From: Ascidiaceihabitans sp.
GTDB lineage: Bacteria > Pseudomonadota > Alphaproteobacteria > Rhodobacterales > Rhodobacteraceae
DNA length: 42,156 bases
Assembly: GCA_028388995.1 (NCBI GenBank)
Contig: JAOEQC010000012.1
Location: 1-42,156 of the forward strand
Direction of reading: 5' to 3'
Shown here: piece by piece, positions 16,405-26,455 of the stretch
Position numbering within the stretch: position 1 is the first letter of the stretch
Layout of the letters: each line of letters begins with the position of its first letter
Position numbers and translations under genes: made by a program
The notes under the pieces: generated by a model
Database searches by the model: none
The model's input: the letters and a program-made list of their open reading frames with translations, nothing else
What the model was told of the DNA's origin: nothing

Positions 16405-17158
16405 TTATCCGTTCCAGATAGGGAGGCCCATAATGGCCGAGGCTGCGATTACCATATAGGCGACTGCCTTATAGATGCCAGCCTTGTCAGGATTGAAAAT
16501 TGCCGCACCTATCAAATTGCCGATCCCATTGGGCACTGCCATCAGAATGCCAATGATCAGAGGAGTAATGTATAGCTCACCCCGAATACCAACCACAAAG
16601 ATGATAAGAATATTCTTGAAAAACAGGAACAACATCATGTTTGCACGCACAACACGGACAGGCAATGTGCTGGCCATATAGAACAAAACAACAGGCGATC
16701 CCGGCACGCCGCCCAAGCCACCGGAAAAACCAGCAAGGCCTCCAACAGCGGCAACAAGGGGCGGATACATCTTACCGCTGTAACGCAAACCGAAGACCAG
16801 ACACACCAGCAAAACGATAGAAACCGAAGACACAAGGTAGCGATATGTTTCGGGTGATATTGTGGACAACAGTCCCACCCCAACAGGCAACAGGCAAAGT
16901 GAACCAGCCAACAACAGCAATAGATCGCGACGCTGAGCATCTTTGAACGCTGGCTTAATTAAGGGGATCGGTCCAATCAAATCCATGGCCATCAACGTCA
17001 GTATTGCCAAAGAGGCGGAACGACTTGGGCCGCAAAGGGCAGGTAGATCATTGCAGTGCCAAAGCCCGAAAATCCGCGAACCACACCTGCGATAAGCGCG
17101 CCGCAGACCAAGAACCAAAGGCCCTCGGTTGGATTGCAAAGAGTAAGGTTTCCCCCAC
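16405..17158 (-). pseudogene. TauE/SafE-type anion exporter, frameshifted
   Basis: Two frames together give a TauE/SafE membrane permease of about 245 residues, a family that exports sulfite and related organosulfur anions. The N-terminal piece has LWFLVCGALIAGVVRGFSGF and GTAMIYLPFAAQV; the second piece continues with LAILTLMAMDLIGPIPL and carries the second internal repeat GGLAGFSGGLGGVPGSPVV. The frame breaks between about 17001 and 17020, where one missing base explains the change. No ATG fits the N terminus, only GTG or TTG near the secF stop codon, so the start may also be damaged. The 5' boundary is therefore approximate. Confidence 0.85.
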
Positions 17159-17160
17159 TC

Positions 17161-18129
17161 TTAGGCGTCGATATTAGCGTATTGACCGCCAGCTTTTGGA
17201 TCTGTTTTGGACCAGTCACGTTTGACGCCCAAGTAAAGCAGGATCGTGGAGGCTACGAAGACGGACGAATACGTGCCCACAATCACACCCCAGATCATAG
17301 CAAAGACGAAACCACGGATCACGTCACCGCCCAGAACAAACAATGCGGTCAACGCCAGCAATGTCGTGACAGATGTCATCACAGTACGGCTTAGGGTTTC
17401 GTTGATTGAGATGTTAAGCACTTCAGCCAACGGCTTTTTCTTATACTTACGCAGGTTCTCACGAACGCGGTCAAACACAACCACGGTATCGTTCAACGAA
17501 TAGCCAACGATGGTCAGCAACGCCGCAATAATTGCGAGGTCAAATTTGATCTGCAGTTCAGAGAAAACACCAATAGTCAGGACAACGTCGTGCACCAAGG
17601 CCGCAACAGCGCCCAAAGCGAACTGCCATTCGAAGCGCAGCCAAATATAGATCAACACCGCACCAATCGCGAGAACAACAGCCAAGGCCGCCGTCTTGAT
17701 CAATTCGCCCGATACTTTTGGGCCAACAGATTCAACAGATGGGAATTTCATATCCGGATCGATGGAATGTAGTGCGTTTTCCAAGATGCCAATTGTATCA
17801 ACAGTCACCGCTTCTTGACCGACTTGGGCCTGAATGCGGATCATTGCCACGTTCTGGTCATCGCGGAAATTCGGATCAAACACTTCGGAAATAGACACAT
17901 CGCCAAGTTCAAGGCCCTCAAGCGCATCACGGTAAGCAGCAATATCAACCGGCTCCGTGCTTTCAGTACGAATGGTTGTACCACCGCGGAAATCGATACC
18001 AAAGTTCAGACCCTGATACAGGTAAGAGCCAAAACCGATCATCATCATCAACAAGGATATACCAAGCCAAAGCTTCCAACCTCCAAAGAAGTCGAAGTTC
18101 GTGTTCTCTTTTACTAACTTGAGACGCAT
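17161..18129 (-). CDS. secF: Protein translocase subunit SecF
   Basis: SecF with SecD forms the proton-driven RND-type accessory complex that pulls exported proteins out of the SecYEG channel on the periplasmic side. The 322-residue protein has six membrane helices. It shows NFGIDFRGGTT (about residues 26-36), the periplasmic domain, and the C-terminal helix motifs GYSLNDTVVVFDRVRENLRK (about 209-228) and INETLSRTVMTS. The ATG at 18129 is four bases after the secD stop codon. Length is typical and the reading frame is intact. Confidence 0.97.
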   Translation of the reverse strand: MRLKLVKENTNFDFFGGWKLWLGISLLMMMIGFGSYLYQGLNFGIDFRGGTTIRTESTEPVDIAAYRDALEGLELGDVSISEVFDPNFRDDQNVAMIRIQAQVGQEAVTVDTIGILENALHSIDPDMKFPSVESVGPKVSGELIKTAALAVVLAIGAVLIYIWLRFEWQFALGAVAALVHDVVLTIGVFSELQIKFDLAIIAALLTIVGYSLNDTVVVFDRVRENLRKYKKKPLAEVLNISINETLSRTVMTSVTTLLALTALFVLGGDVIRGFVFAMIWGVIVGTYSSVFVASTILLYLGVKRDWSKTDPKAGGQYANIDA

Positions 18130-18132
18130 GGG

Positions 18133-19794
18133 TTAGACCTCAATCGTTTTGGGACGGCGGCGTTCAAACCAGATGACAACCATCAGACGTGTGACAAAGA
18201 TGGCCGTGAAGACCGATGTGATAATGCCAAGACCCAAGGTGATGGCAAAGCCGCGCACAGGGCCAGAGCCCATGACGAACAAGATCACGGCCGTGATAAA
18301 CGTAGTCACGTTAGCATCCAAAATCGCTGACAGCGCTTTTTCATAGCCCAGCTCAATCGCGCGTGCCGGACCCTTTGAGGTCTTCAACTCTTCGCGGATC
18401 CGTTCAAACACCAGAACGTTCGCATCAACCGCCATACCAACAGTTAGAACGATACCAGCGATTCCTGGCAACGTCAGCGTCGCACCAACAAGGCTAAGAA
18501 GTCCAAAGATCAAACCAACGTTGATGATCAACGCAATATTAGCAAACACGCCAAACAGGCCGTAGCTGAGGAACATAAACACAAGAACAGCAACAAACGC
18601 GACCATCGTTGCAAACTTACCAGCATCAATGCTGTCTTGGCCCAACTCTGGACCAACTGTGCGTTCCTCTAGAAATGTCAGTTTAGCTGGCAAAGCACCC
18701 GCGCGCAAAAGAACGGCCAAGTTAGTGGTTTCTTCGACGCTGAAGCGGCCTGTGATGACACCTGAACCACCCGCAATGTGGGATTGGATGACAGGGGCAC
18801 TAACCACTTCGTTATCAAGTACGATAGCAAAAGGACTGCCGATATTGTCGGCGGTGTAGTTGCCAAAGCGGCGTGCACCTGCGGTATTGAAACGGAATGA
18901 AACCGCTGCACCACCGTTTTGATCAAAGGATGGTTGCGCATCCACCAGATCGTCACCAGCCACAACAGGCGCGTTCTCGATCACATAGAATTGGCCCGGC
19001 TCGTCAATGGATGGGATGACAGAGTTGCCAGCACCGGCAATCGCATTGCCATCGTTGGTACGGTTCACAACTGGGTTGAATGTCAAACGGGCGGTTGTTC
19101 CGATGATAGCCTTCAGTTCGGCCGCAGAGCCAATACCCGGCACTTGGATCAGGATTCGTTCCGTACCTTGGCGTTGGATAGTAGGTTCGCGTGTGCCAAC
19201 CTCATCGATACGACGGCGTACAATTTCCAACGACTGCTGCATCGTACGCTCATCTGTCGCCAGCTTTTCAGCGTCGGACAGTGTCACCACAATCATGTCG
19301 TCCACTACACTGACCGCAATGTCGGACGCGCCGATACCTGTCAAAGACTGAACCGGACGGGCTAATGCACGTACAGTTTTAAGGGCCTGCTGCATGCCAG
19401 CCACATCACCGATACGCACACGCAATTCATCCACCGGGGACGGTTGCTTGCGAATGGTACCAATAGTGGAACGCAGTGGGCGCAACGCATCACGTACCTC
19501 TGGCCATGTGGCTTCCATACGGGCCTGATAAACGTCAGCCACCTGCACTTCGGCCAACAAATGGGCACCGCCGCGCAGATCAAGGCCAAGGTTCACCAAG
19601 AATGATGGCAAGTAGCTAGGCCACTGTGCCGCCATCTCTTGGTTCTCAGGGGTATCAGCCCCCAATTCAACCGCAGCAACCGCGTCATTGTGTTGCTCGA
19701 CGCGGGTGTAGAACCCGTTAGGGACGGCCAAGAGTAGACCAGCCAAACAGGTGATCCAGATCAGGACCCGTTTCCACGATTCAAATTGCAGCAT
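18133..19794 (-). CDS. secD: Protein translocase subunit SecD
   Basis: SecD is the larger SecDF subunit. The 553-residue protein has one N-terminal helix (about 8-25), then LGLDLRGGAHLLAEV (about 69-83), a large periplasmic P1 region, and five C-terminal helices with the SecD signature GMAVDANVLVFERIREELK (about 445-463). GPVRGFAITLGLGI lies near the C terminus. The start at 19794 lies 34 bases after yajC. Gene order yajC-secD-secF is the standard one. Confidence 0.97.
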   Translation of the reverse strand: MLQFESWKRVLIWITCLAGLLLAVPNGFYTRVEQHNDAVAAVELGADTPENQEMAAQWPSYLPSFLVNLGLDLRGGAHLLAEVQVADVYQARMEATWPEVRDALRPLRSTIGTIRKQPSPVDELRVRIGDVAGMQQALKTVRALARPVQSLTGIGASDIAVSVVDDMIVVTLSDAEKLATDERTMQQSLEIVRRRIDEVGTREPTIQRQGTERILIQVPGIGSAAELKAIIGTTARLTFNPVVNRTNDGNAIAGAGNSVIPSIDEPGQFYVIENAPVVAGDDLVDAQPSFDQNGGAAVSFRFNTAGARRFGNYTADNIGSPFAIVLDNEVVSAPVIQSHIAGGSGVITGRFSVEETTNLAVLLRAGALPAKLTFLEERTVGPELGQDSIDAGKFATMVAFVAVLVFMFLSYGLFGVFANIALIINVGLIFGLLSLVGATLTLPGIAGIVLTVGMAVDANVLVFERIREELKTSKGPARAIELGYEKALSAILDANVTTFITAVILFVMGSGPVRGFAITLGLGIITSVFTAIFVTRLMVVIWFERRRPKTIEV

Positions 19795-19828
19795 TGGGCT
19801 GACCTTTTAGGTATTTAACAGACGCGAT

Positions 19829-20107
19829 TTACTTCGCAGGTTCAGTCTTGGAAACGACCTGAGCGATGGTGGATTGAACCATGCGCACTTTAACGCCGTC
19901 AGCGATTTCAACTTCGATTTCGCCTTCATCATGCACTTTAACAACCTTGCCGAACATACCGCCAGCAGTCACAACTTTGTCACCACGACGCATGCCGTTC
20001 ACCATTGCCTGATGTTCTCTCATCTTCTTTTGCTGTGGGCGGATCAGCAAAAAATACATGATGCCGAAGATGAGCAAAAGTGGGATAAATTGACCGAATT
20101 GTTCCAT
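19829..20107 (-). CDS. yajC: Sec translocase accessory protein YajC
   Basis: YajC is a small inner-membrane partner of SecDF. This 92-residue protein has one N-terminal helix (about residues 7-23), followed directly by the conserved RPQQKKMREHQAMV. The cytoplasmic domain then carries GDKVVTAGGMFGKVVKV and VRMVQSTIAQV. It is the first gene of the long minus-strand run toward ccmG, and no terminator interrupts the path to secD. The ATG at 20107 is clear; GGACGC upstream is a modest ribosome-binding site. Confidence 0.95.
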   Translation of the reverse strand: MEQFGQFIPLLLIFGIMYFLLIRPQQKKMREHQAMVNGMRRGDKVVTAGGMFGKVVKVHDEGEIEVEIADGVKVRMVQSTIAQVVSKTEPAK

Positions 20108-20288
20108 GGTAGCGTCCTTGTCAAAGCTTTGATCGCATATCGCGAATTTGGCCAGAACCTATGGAGTGTTGTGGGGCTTTGCAAGGTGGAGACCAGGGGT
20201 ATTTTGCGACAACACAAATTGGGGTTGGCGAGAGGAGAATTGCACGGCATGGTGGTGGGGTATTTGAAGTGATTTAGGCGTATTTGAT

Positions 20289-21495
20289 TTGGACAATGAT
20301 AAAGTTAAAGACCTGAAATCTTGGTTCAGATCAAAAGAGCACTTTTCATTTGATAGGGCGAAACCACTGGAACCGATGCTAAGCGTCCTAATCATTATAC
20401 TTTTCAGTCTAGCAATTTCAACTGCATTCAAGTTGTTGGGCTCTGCACTTTTCGGAACTACCCCAAAAGGAACAGCGTCGAGCTTCGGGCTAAGCGGTAT
20501 GATCGTCGCAGCATTGGTTGTTTGGCGGACATCCATCGCTCAAGACCAAACAAAGAACGCCAAAGAAGCGCTTTTCAATGATAAGGTCAAAGCCTCTATA
20601 ACAGACCTACACACCCAGCTACAAATCACGAAATGGCAAAACGGCAAGGCAGCAAACGGCTGGGATGATGACGTTACCCGTCGCAATGGCGCTATTGATC
20701 AGCTTTTAGGTCTGGCGACAGAAGACCCCCAATCCGCATCTCGTATCGCGCGCATGCTGTCGGTTTAGGTCAAAGAGCTAAGTCGAGCCATTCAAGCCAA
20801 AGCAATCCCCGATACAAGTTTTCCCAAAGAAATTCGGGATTGGGCACTGTCACTAAAAGCAGGTCGCTCAGATGTCGAAAATGCCGTTTAAGTCTTAGAA
20901 AAGCTCCACGAAGCATCTGGGCAAAGATTAGATCAAGGTGAAATTGACTTATCAGAAACAAACCTTCAGGGGCTTCAACTTTCGTTGTTGAACCTTTCAG
21001 GCACCTCATTCAGGAAGGAATACCTGAAAGGGGCAGATCTAATCAATGTCAAGCTCGATGGTGCAGACCTATCTTTCGTTCGCCTAGAAGGTGCTGATTT
21101 GCGGCGTGCAAACTTAAAAACTGCCATTCTGACCTTTGCTCAAATGCATGCGGCGGGCCTCTTTTGTTCGATGATGCAAGGAGCGGATCTCTGGCGAGCA
21201 CAATTGCAACGAACCGATCTTATATTTTTCGGCATTTGACGCTAAAAATTTACCAAATGAAGCTTTTCTTGATGGAGCAGGCATGAGTTACGTCGACCTT
21301 AGTTTAACAAAGCTTACTGACCCTCAGTTACTTTCAATTTTTGGTGACGCGACCGTCACGCCGGCAAACAATATCGAATCTGAGAATCGAAACCACCCTA
21401 AGCATTGGATTAAAGAAAACCTGAGTGTTGAAAAATTTATTTCAGAATGGCATCGGTTTCAGGCATCAATCAATCAGGAACCGGCGTTTCCATAG
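20289..21495 (+). pseudogene. Membrane-anchored pentapeptide-repeat protein, decayed
   Basis: A single frame from a TTG at 20289 encodes two N-terminal membrane helices (about residues 31-50 and 67-84) and a charged cytoplasmic helical region (85-190). A pentapeptide-repeat domain follows with repeated A-D/N-L-X-X units, such as GADLINVKLDGADLSFVRLE and GADLRRANLK. The frame is interrupted by TAG at 20766-20768 and TAA at 20889-20891. It is shifted at a T run at 21225-21229, where removing one T restores coding into the closing segment FDAKNLPNEAFLDGAGMSYV. The stops sit where Tyr and Gln would be plausible. The ancestral protein was about 400 residues. Its function is unknown; pentapeptide helices mostly act as protein- or DNA-mimic surfaces. 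Confidence 0.8.
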
Positions 21496-21613
21496 GAACT
21501 ACAAGCCCACCCCTCAAAACACCTCGAAAACCCCATCTAGCCCCTCGCGCCACATTGATGCATAAGTCCTTTTGAACGGGCAGACGACTCGACCAACACC
21601 AAGGACCAACGCC

Positions 21614-22906
21614 ATGCATGATATCAAAGCCATCCGCGAAAACCCTTCTGCTTTTGACGCCGCTCTTAAGCGCCGCGGGGACGCGCCTGTCTCTGCCTCT
21701 TTGTTGGCTTTAGATGAATCGCGCCGCGCCAAAATCTTGGCCGCCGAAAATGCCCAAGCGGATCAGAACAAAGCGTCTAAAGAAGTTGGTGCTGCCAAGG
21801 GTCGCGGTGATGACGCGGAATTTGAACGCCTGCGTGTGCTTGTTGGCGAAAAAAAAGCCGAAGTTGCCGCCATGCGTGAAGAGGCCAATGCACTTGATAC
21901 GCAGTTGAACGAGGCGCTGGCCTATATCCCCAACCTTCCGGCCGCCGATGTGCCTGATGGTGCGGATGAAGATGACAATGTGGAAGTCAGCACATGGGGC
22001 ACGCCGCCAACCTTTGATTTCACCCCGAAAGAGCATTTTGAAATCGCAGCCGTTGGTGGCGCGATGGATTTTGAAACCGGTGCCAAATTGTCTGGCAGCC
22101 GTTTTGTTGTGCTTAAGGGCGCAATCGCACGTGTGCACCGCGCATTAGCCCAGTTCATGATCGACACCCACGTCGATGAAAACGGCCTGACAGAATACAA
22201 CACCCCTGTTTTGGTGCGCGACGAGGCCATGCACGGCACCGACAAGCTGCCGAAATTTGCCGACGAAAGCTATCAAACCACAAACGGTTGGTGGTTGGTT
22301 CCAACGGCTGAAGTGCCTTTGACGTATTCCGTGTCCGGTGACGTGTTGGAAGAGGCCGCGTTGCCGATCCGCATGACCGCCCACACGCTTTGCTTCCGTT
22401 CCGAAGCGGGTTCAGCAGGGCGCGACACATCCGGCATGCTGCGCCAGCATCAGTTCGAAAAGGTTGAGATGGTGTCTGTCACCCTGCCCGACGACAGCGC
22501 CGCTGAGCAAAAACGCATGTTGCGGTGTGCCGAAGACTTGTTGGAACGCCTGAATATTCCCTACCGTACTGTTGAATTGTGCACTGGTGACATGGGGTTT
22601 GGCGCGGTCCGCACCTATGACATCGAAGCATGGTTGCCCGGTCAGGATGCCTATCGCGAGATTTCATCTGTGTCCTCAACAGGTGAGTTCCAAGCCCGCC
22701 GCATGAACGCCCGCTACAAACCAGCGGACGGTGGTAAGCCACAATTCGCTCATACATTGAACGGTTCTGGTTTGGCCGTGGGTCGTTGCCTGATTGCTGT
22801 GCTTGAGAACGGACAAAAAGCGGACGGCTCGATTGTATTGCCTGACGTGTTGGCCCCCTACCTTGGTGGCAAAACAAAAATCAGCGCTGAAGGGGTGCTG
22901 GGCTAA
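21614..22906 (+). CDS. serS: Seryl-tRNA synthetase
   Basis: SerS charges tRNA-Ser (and tRNA-Sec where present) with serine. The 430-residue protein has the N-terminal antiparallel coiled coil that grips the tRNA long arm (about residues 27-105), then the class II catalytic core with motif 2 [20 protein letters not shown] (about 256-275) and motif 3 near the C terminus ([17 protein letters not shown]). The ATG at 21614 has AAGGA eight bases before it and gives the standard start [10 protein letters not shown]; the frame is open 14 codons upstream without support. It is intact although pseudogenes lie on both sides. Confidence 0.97.
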   Translation: MHDIKAIRENPSAFDAALKRRGDAPVSASLLALDESRRAKILAAENAQADQNKASKEVGAAKGRGDDAEFERLRVLVGEKKAEVAAMREEANALDTQLNEALAYIPNLPAADVPDGADEDDNVEVSTWGTPPTFDFTPKEHFEIAAVGGAMDFETGAKLSGSRFVVLKGAIARVHRALAQFMIDTHVDENGLTEYNTPVLVRDEAMHGTDKLPKFADESYQTTNGWWLVPTAEVPLTYSVSGDVLEEAALPIRMTAHTLCFRSEAGSAGRDTSGMLRQHQFEKVEMVSVTLPDDSAAEQKRMLRCAEDLLERLNIPYRTVELCTGDMGFGAVRTYDIEAWLPGQDAYREISSVSSTGEFQARRMNARYKPADGGKPQFAHTLNGSGLAVGRCLIAVLENGQKADGSIVLPDVLAPYLGGKTKISAEGVLG

Positions 22907-22924
22907 TAGCCCAGCCCTACTTTT

Positions 22925-24024
22925 CTAGAAAATCTTGGGCAGGTTTTTGGGCCCGTACGCCGCTAATGCGTTCACGCGCTTGCGTGCCGATGGGGGCGGC
23001 GGTTCCCAATCAGACACCGGCCCCTCACGCCACTTTTTGAACAGCTTACGCTTCTTCGTGAGCCGGTCAAGCGGTTACAGTGGGTTTGATGGCGTTGGAG
23101 GAAACTTAACCCCGCGTTCCAATTTCAGCCCCTGGGCACCATCCAACATCCACTCAAGTGCAATGGTCGACAGCAGCTGTTAGTTGGCACTGCCACCAAT
23201 CACACCATGATCCCCTGTGAACCACATCTACTGGTATGGTCGGGTGGCACTGACATCGCCATTGTTGAGGCCGTTCTTTAACCCCTGCTTGTCCAGATTG
23301 TCCCATTTCGCGGGCACATAAAACACCCGCTGTTGATCAATCGCCAAAGCATGCCGTGCACTTTTGGCTAAGCTGGACAGCGCCATGTAGTGAAACTTAT
23401 ACTTATATTGGCTGTGCCACGCCGTCGCTAAGGGGCCCAGGAACGAAGGCGGCATGCCACCTGCGCCGACAGTGTCAAACCCACCGACATAAGCGAACTT
23501 CACAATTGCGCCACTTCCCCGCCAATCAGCATCTTTGACAGAGGTGGCAAACCGCGGGGATAAGCGTTTTCGCTCTGCCATGATATGCGGCTTGTAGGGA
23601 CTATTTTAGCTGCCTTTGCGCCGATACAGTTTGAAAGATTCATTGATCCGTTCGGGTGTTGGATTGTCGATTATCCCACACTTACGGATCATGCCCGCAA
23701 AAGACCTCGCCGTGTAAGCCCCGCGAGCGAACCCGAACAGAGATAAATCTCGTCGTTTGCTTGATAGGCTTGGCACAGGAACTGAGAGGCTTGTTTGACT
23801 TTGCCATCCAAACCCCAACCGAAAATGCCGCCGCCCCATTTATGAAAGAACTTTTAAAGACTGCCATCAAAACGATCATCTGTACCGATTCCGGCAAAAT
23901 ATGCGTAGACTTGCCCTTTGGATGGATCGTTCAAAAATGCGCCCTGCAACTTATGAATGCCGGTGGGTTCGTCGAGGTCAGGGGAATTCCATGTTTCATC
24001 ACAGAAAATAGTAATGCGTGTCAT
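22925..24024 (-). pseudogene. DUF2235 alpha/beta-hydrolase-type protein, heavily decayed
   Basis: Joined frames give a protein of about 365 residues of the DUF2235 family, which includes phospholipase-like type VI secretion effectors. The N terminus MTRITIFCDETWNSPDLDEP is followed by WGGGIFGWGLDGKV, then FGFARGAYTARSFAGMIRK (the nucleophile elbow) and FVGG/DTVGAGGMPPSFLGP, MALSSLAKSARHALAID and FTGDHGVIGGSAN. Lesions are a TAA at 23854-23856, a frameshift near 23738-23748, and then four more in-frame stops at 23606-23608 (TAA), 23228-23230 (TAG), 23180-23182 (TAA) and 23075-23077 (TAA). The elbow reads GFARG where GFSRG is usual, so the nucleophile Ser is also lost. The decay is advanced and clearly biological. 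Confidence 0.87.
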
Positions 24025-24139
24025 CGTTGGTCCCCCCAGTAAAATAGTCTATGCTACCATTGGCAGTAGGGAGGCAGCGCTAGATGTAAATGCGGGTTTC
24101 CCATACCTATTTGCCACTTAAGCCAATGGAGCTTGCCTT

Positions 24140-24829
24140 ATGTCAAAGTCACTCGCGTTCCCTATCCTTGTCGCCAGCATGGCGTTTGCAGGCTCGCCAC
24201 TTTGGGTGCCTGAATTTGGCGGCTTCGAACCTGATCAGTTCCCCATTCCCCAACAGAACGCCGCTGTTCAACCTGCGGGTTACGCCTTTGCTATCTGGGG
24301 CCCAATCTTTACGTGGCTTGTGATCGCAGCCGTCTATGGCCTCTGGAAGCGCGCCACTGCGTCCACATGGTCCGCCATGCGCCCTGCCTTGCTGGTGTCA
24401 CTTGCCATTGGCACCGCATGGCTGTCTGTTGCCAGCCTTAGCCCTGTATGGGCTGGAATCCTTATCTGGTTGATGTTAATCTCATACCTGGTGGCATTGT
24501 TCCGCAGCCCAGATGACGAGCCAGTTGGCCTATTGGTCTTTATGCAGGTTGGTTAAGTGCCGCTAAGCTTTGCCGCCATCGGCCTGCTGTTGAGGAGATA
24601 CGGATGGGCCAGCGAACTAACGGCGGCAATGATCTGCGTGAGCATTGCCAGTATCTCGGGCTTTGCCATCCAGTGGAGTTTACGCCGTACACCAACCTAT
24701 GGGATTTCCGTCATCTGGGCGTTGATCGCCATTGCGGTGGCTAACGAATTTGCTTTGGACAGCGTTGCACCAGTTGCTATCGTGGGTGCCATTGCAATGC
24801 TTTGGCCCATTTACAGAACACGGGGCTAA
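24140..24829 (+). pseudogene. TspO/MBR-like membrane protein with premature stop
   Basis: One frame, interrupted by a single TAA at 24554-24556 after 138 codons, encodes about 230 residues with seven or so hydrophobic segments. The segment PAGYAFAIWGPIFTWLVIAA, aromatic-rich helices and overall layout resemble the long tryptophan-rich sensory proteins related to TspO. Such proteins bind tetrapyrroles in better studied cases. Coding character continues unbroken on the far side of the stop (LSFAAIGLLLRRYGWASELT and onward) to a natural TAA at 24827. The ATG at 24140 follows GGAG twelve bases upstream. The family call is tentative; the stop is clear. Confidence 0.6.
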
Positions 24830-24854
24830 GACCAACTCGGCAATTCAGAATTAC

Positions 24855-24893
24855 TAAAAGAAGAAGCAGGCAAATTGTCTGCTTCTTCTTTTA
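24855..24893. terminator. Bidirectional terminator between der and the TspO-like pseudogene
   Basis: AAAAGAAGAAGCAG (24856-24869) and CTGCTTCTTCTTTT (24879-24892) pair perfectly over 14 bp, 15 with the flanking T-A pair, around a nine-base loop. A/T tails occur on both sides, so it can serve the two convergent genes. Confidence 0.8.
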
Positions 24894-24926
24894 ATATTTT
24901 AGCAAGTTAAAGCGTTAGGCCAATGC

Positions 24927-26405
24927 CTACTTACGCTTACCACCCTCGAACTTGCGTCCATCGGTGTGTTTGCGTAATTTAGAAGGCGGTGCCTTCTTGC
25001 GACCTTTGTAAGGGTTCGCGTCATTCTGACCGCGCATATACAGACGGATCGGTGTGCCCGGCATGTCAAAGTCGACGCGCAGACCATTCACCAAATAACG
25101 TGAATAGCTTTCTGGCACTTTGTCAGGATGAGAACACATCACAACAAAACCTGGAGGACGTGTTTTTGCTTGGGTCATGTAACGAAGCTTGATGCGCTTA
25201 CCTTGTGGTGCGGGAGGCGGGTGTGCCTCTACCTGACCAGCAAGCCAGCGGTTCAGTTGCGCGGTTGTGATACGACGGTTCCAGACCTCATAGGCCTTCA
25301 TGATCGCTTCGTTCAGGCGATCCAAACCACGACCGGTTTTCGCAGAGACCGTAATCAGTGGCGCACCGCGCAACTGTGGTAACAGACGTTCAAAGCTTTC
25401 TTTGAGGTCTTTAAGCTTGGATTGTTTTTCGTCTTCGATATCCCATTTGTTCACCGCAATAATCACAGCACGACCTTCACGCTCAGCCAAATCGGCGAGA
25501 CGAAGATCTTGTTGCTCAAACGGGATCGCGGCGTCCAAAAGTACAACAACGACCTCAGCGAATTTAATAGCCCGCAGACCATCACCAACGCTAAGTTTTT
25601 CTAGCTTTTCCTGAACCTTGGCTTTTTTGCGCATACCAGCGGTATCAAAGATACGCATCGGCGTGCCGTTCCAGTCGATGCGCAAGGAAATTGCATCACG
25701 GGTGATCCCCGCCTCTGGTCCGGTCAATAGGCGCTCTTCGCCCAAGATTTGGTTGATCAACGTTGATTTACCCGCATTCGGACGTCCAACAACGGCAACC
25801 TGCAAAGGTTTCGCATTTGTTGGGACCGGAACCGCACCCAAACCATCTTCGTCTTCATCCAAAGTCACGTCCACCTCTGGGGTGTCGTCCTTTTCAGCAA
25901 GCAGGTCGAATTGGTCAGAAATCGGCATCAGATGAGTGTAGAGATCGTTAAGGCCTTCGCCGTGTTCTGCAGACAGGCGGATCGGTTCGCCAAGACCCAA
26001 AGAATAGGCCTCGATCACACCGGCATCTGCTGCCGCGCCTTCACCTTTGTTGGCGGCCAAGATCACGTGATCGGCTTTCTTACGCAGGATTTCAGCAAAA
26101 ACTTGGTCGGTTGGAGTCACGCCAACGCGTGCGTCGATCATGAACAAGCAAACATCGGCCATTTCAACGGCCCGTTCTGTCAGCTTGCGCATACGCCCTT
26201 GAAGGGATTCATCGGTCGCTTCTTCCAAACCGGCGGTGTCGATCACGGTAAAACGCAAATCGGCAAGACGTGCTGCGCCTTCACGCAAATCGCGAGTCAC
26301 CCCTGGTTGGTCATCGACCAAGGCCAGACGTTTGCCGACTAATCGGTTGAAAAGGGTAGATTTGCCGACATTTGGACGGCCCACGATGGCAAGGGTAAAG
26401 GACAT
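24927..26405 (-). CDS. der: GTPase Der (EngA), ribosome assembly factor
   Basis: Der is an essential GTPase needed for 50S ribosomal subunit maturation and is the only family with two GTPase domains in tandem. The first G domain shows GRPNVGKST (residues 9-17) and DTAGLEE. The second shows [11 protein letters not shown] (about residue 209), [11 protein letters not shown] and NKWD. A KH-like domain follows, and the chain ends in a long basic tail. The 492-residue length is normal for alphaproteobacteria, with an acidic linker between the G domains. The gene follows bamB by 50 bp; yfgM-bamB-der is also the E. coli order. Confidence 0.97.
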   Translation of the reverse strand: MSFTLAIVGRPNVGKSTLFNRLVGKRLALVDDQPGVTRDLREGAARLADLRFTVIDTAGLEEATDESLQGRMRKLTERAVEMADVCLFMIDARVGVTPTDQVFAEILRKKADHVILAANKGEGAAADAGVIEAYSLGLGEPIRLSAEHGEGLNDLYTHLMPISDQFDLLAEKDDTPEVDVTLDEDEDGLGAVPVPTNAKPLQVAVVGRPNAGKSTLINQILGEERLLTGPEAGITRDAISLRIDWNGTPMRIFDTAGMRKKAKVQEKLEKLSVGDGLRAIKFAEVVVVLLDAAIPFEQQDLRLADLAEREGRAVIIAVNKWDIEDEKQSKLKDLKESFERLLPQLRGAPLITVSAKTGRGLDRLNEAIMKAYEVWNRRITTAQLNRWLAGQVEAHPPPAPQGKRIKLRYMTQAKTRPPGFVVMCSHPDKVPESYSRYLVNGLRVDFDMPGTPIRLYMRGQNDANPYKGRKKAPPSKLRKHTDGRKFEGGKRK

Positions 26406-26455
26406 GTCATCCGCTCCGGATAAGGTACAAGCGCGTCCCCTAGACTATAACGCGC

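Noticed and set aside
20766-23230. Stop-codon reassignment or readthrough to explain TAA/TAG inside several genes
   Set aside because: TAA, TAG and TGA all end intact genes in this window, and the affected genes also carry frameshifts, so decay is the simpler explanation.
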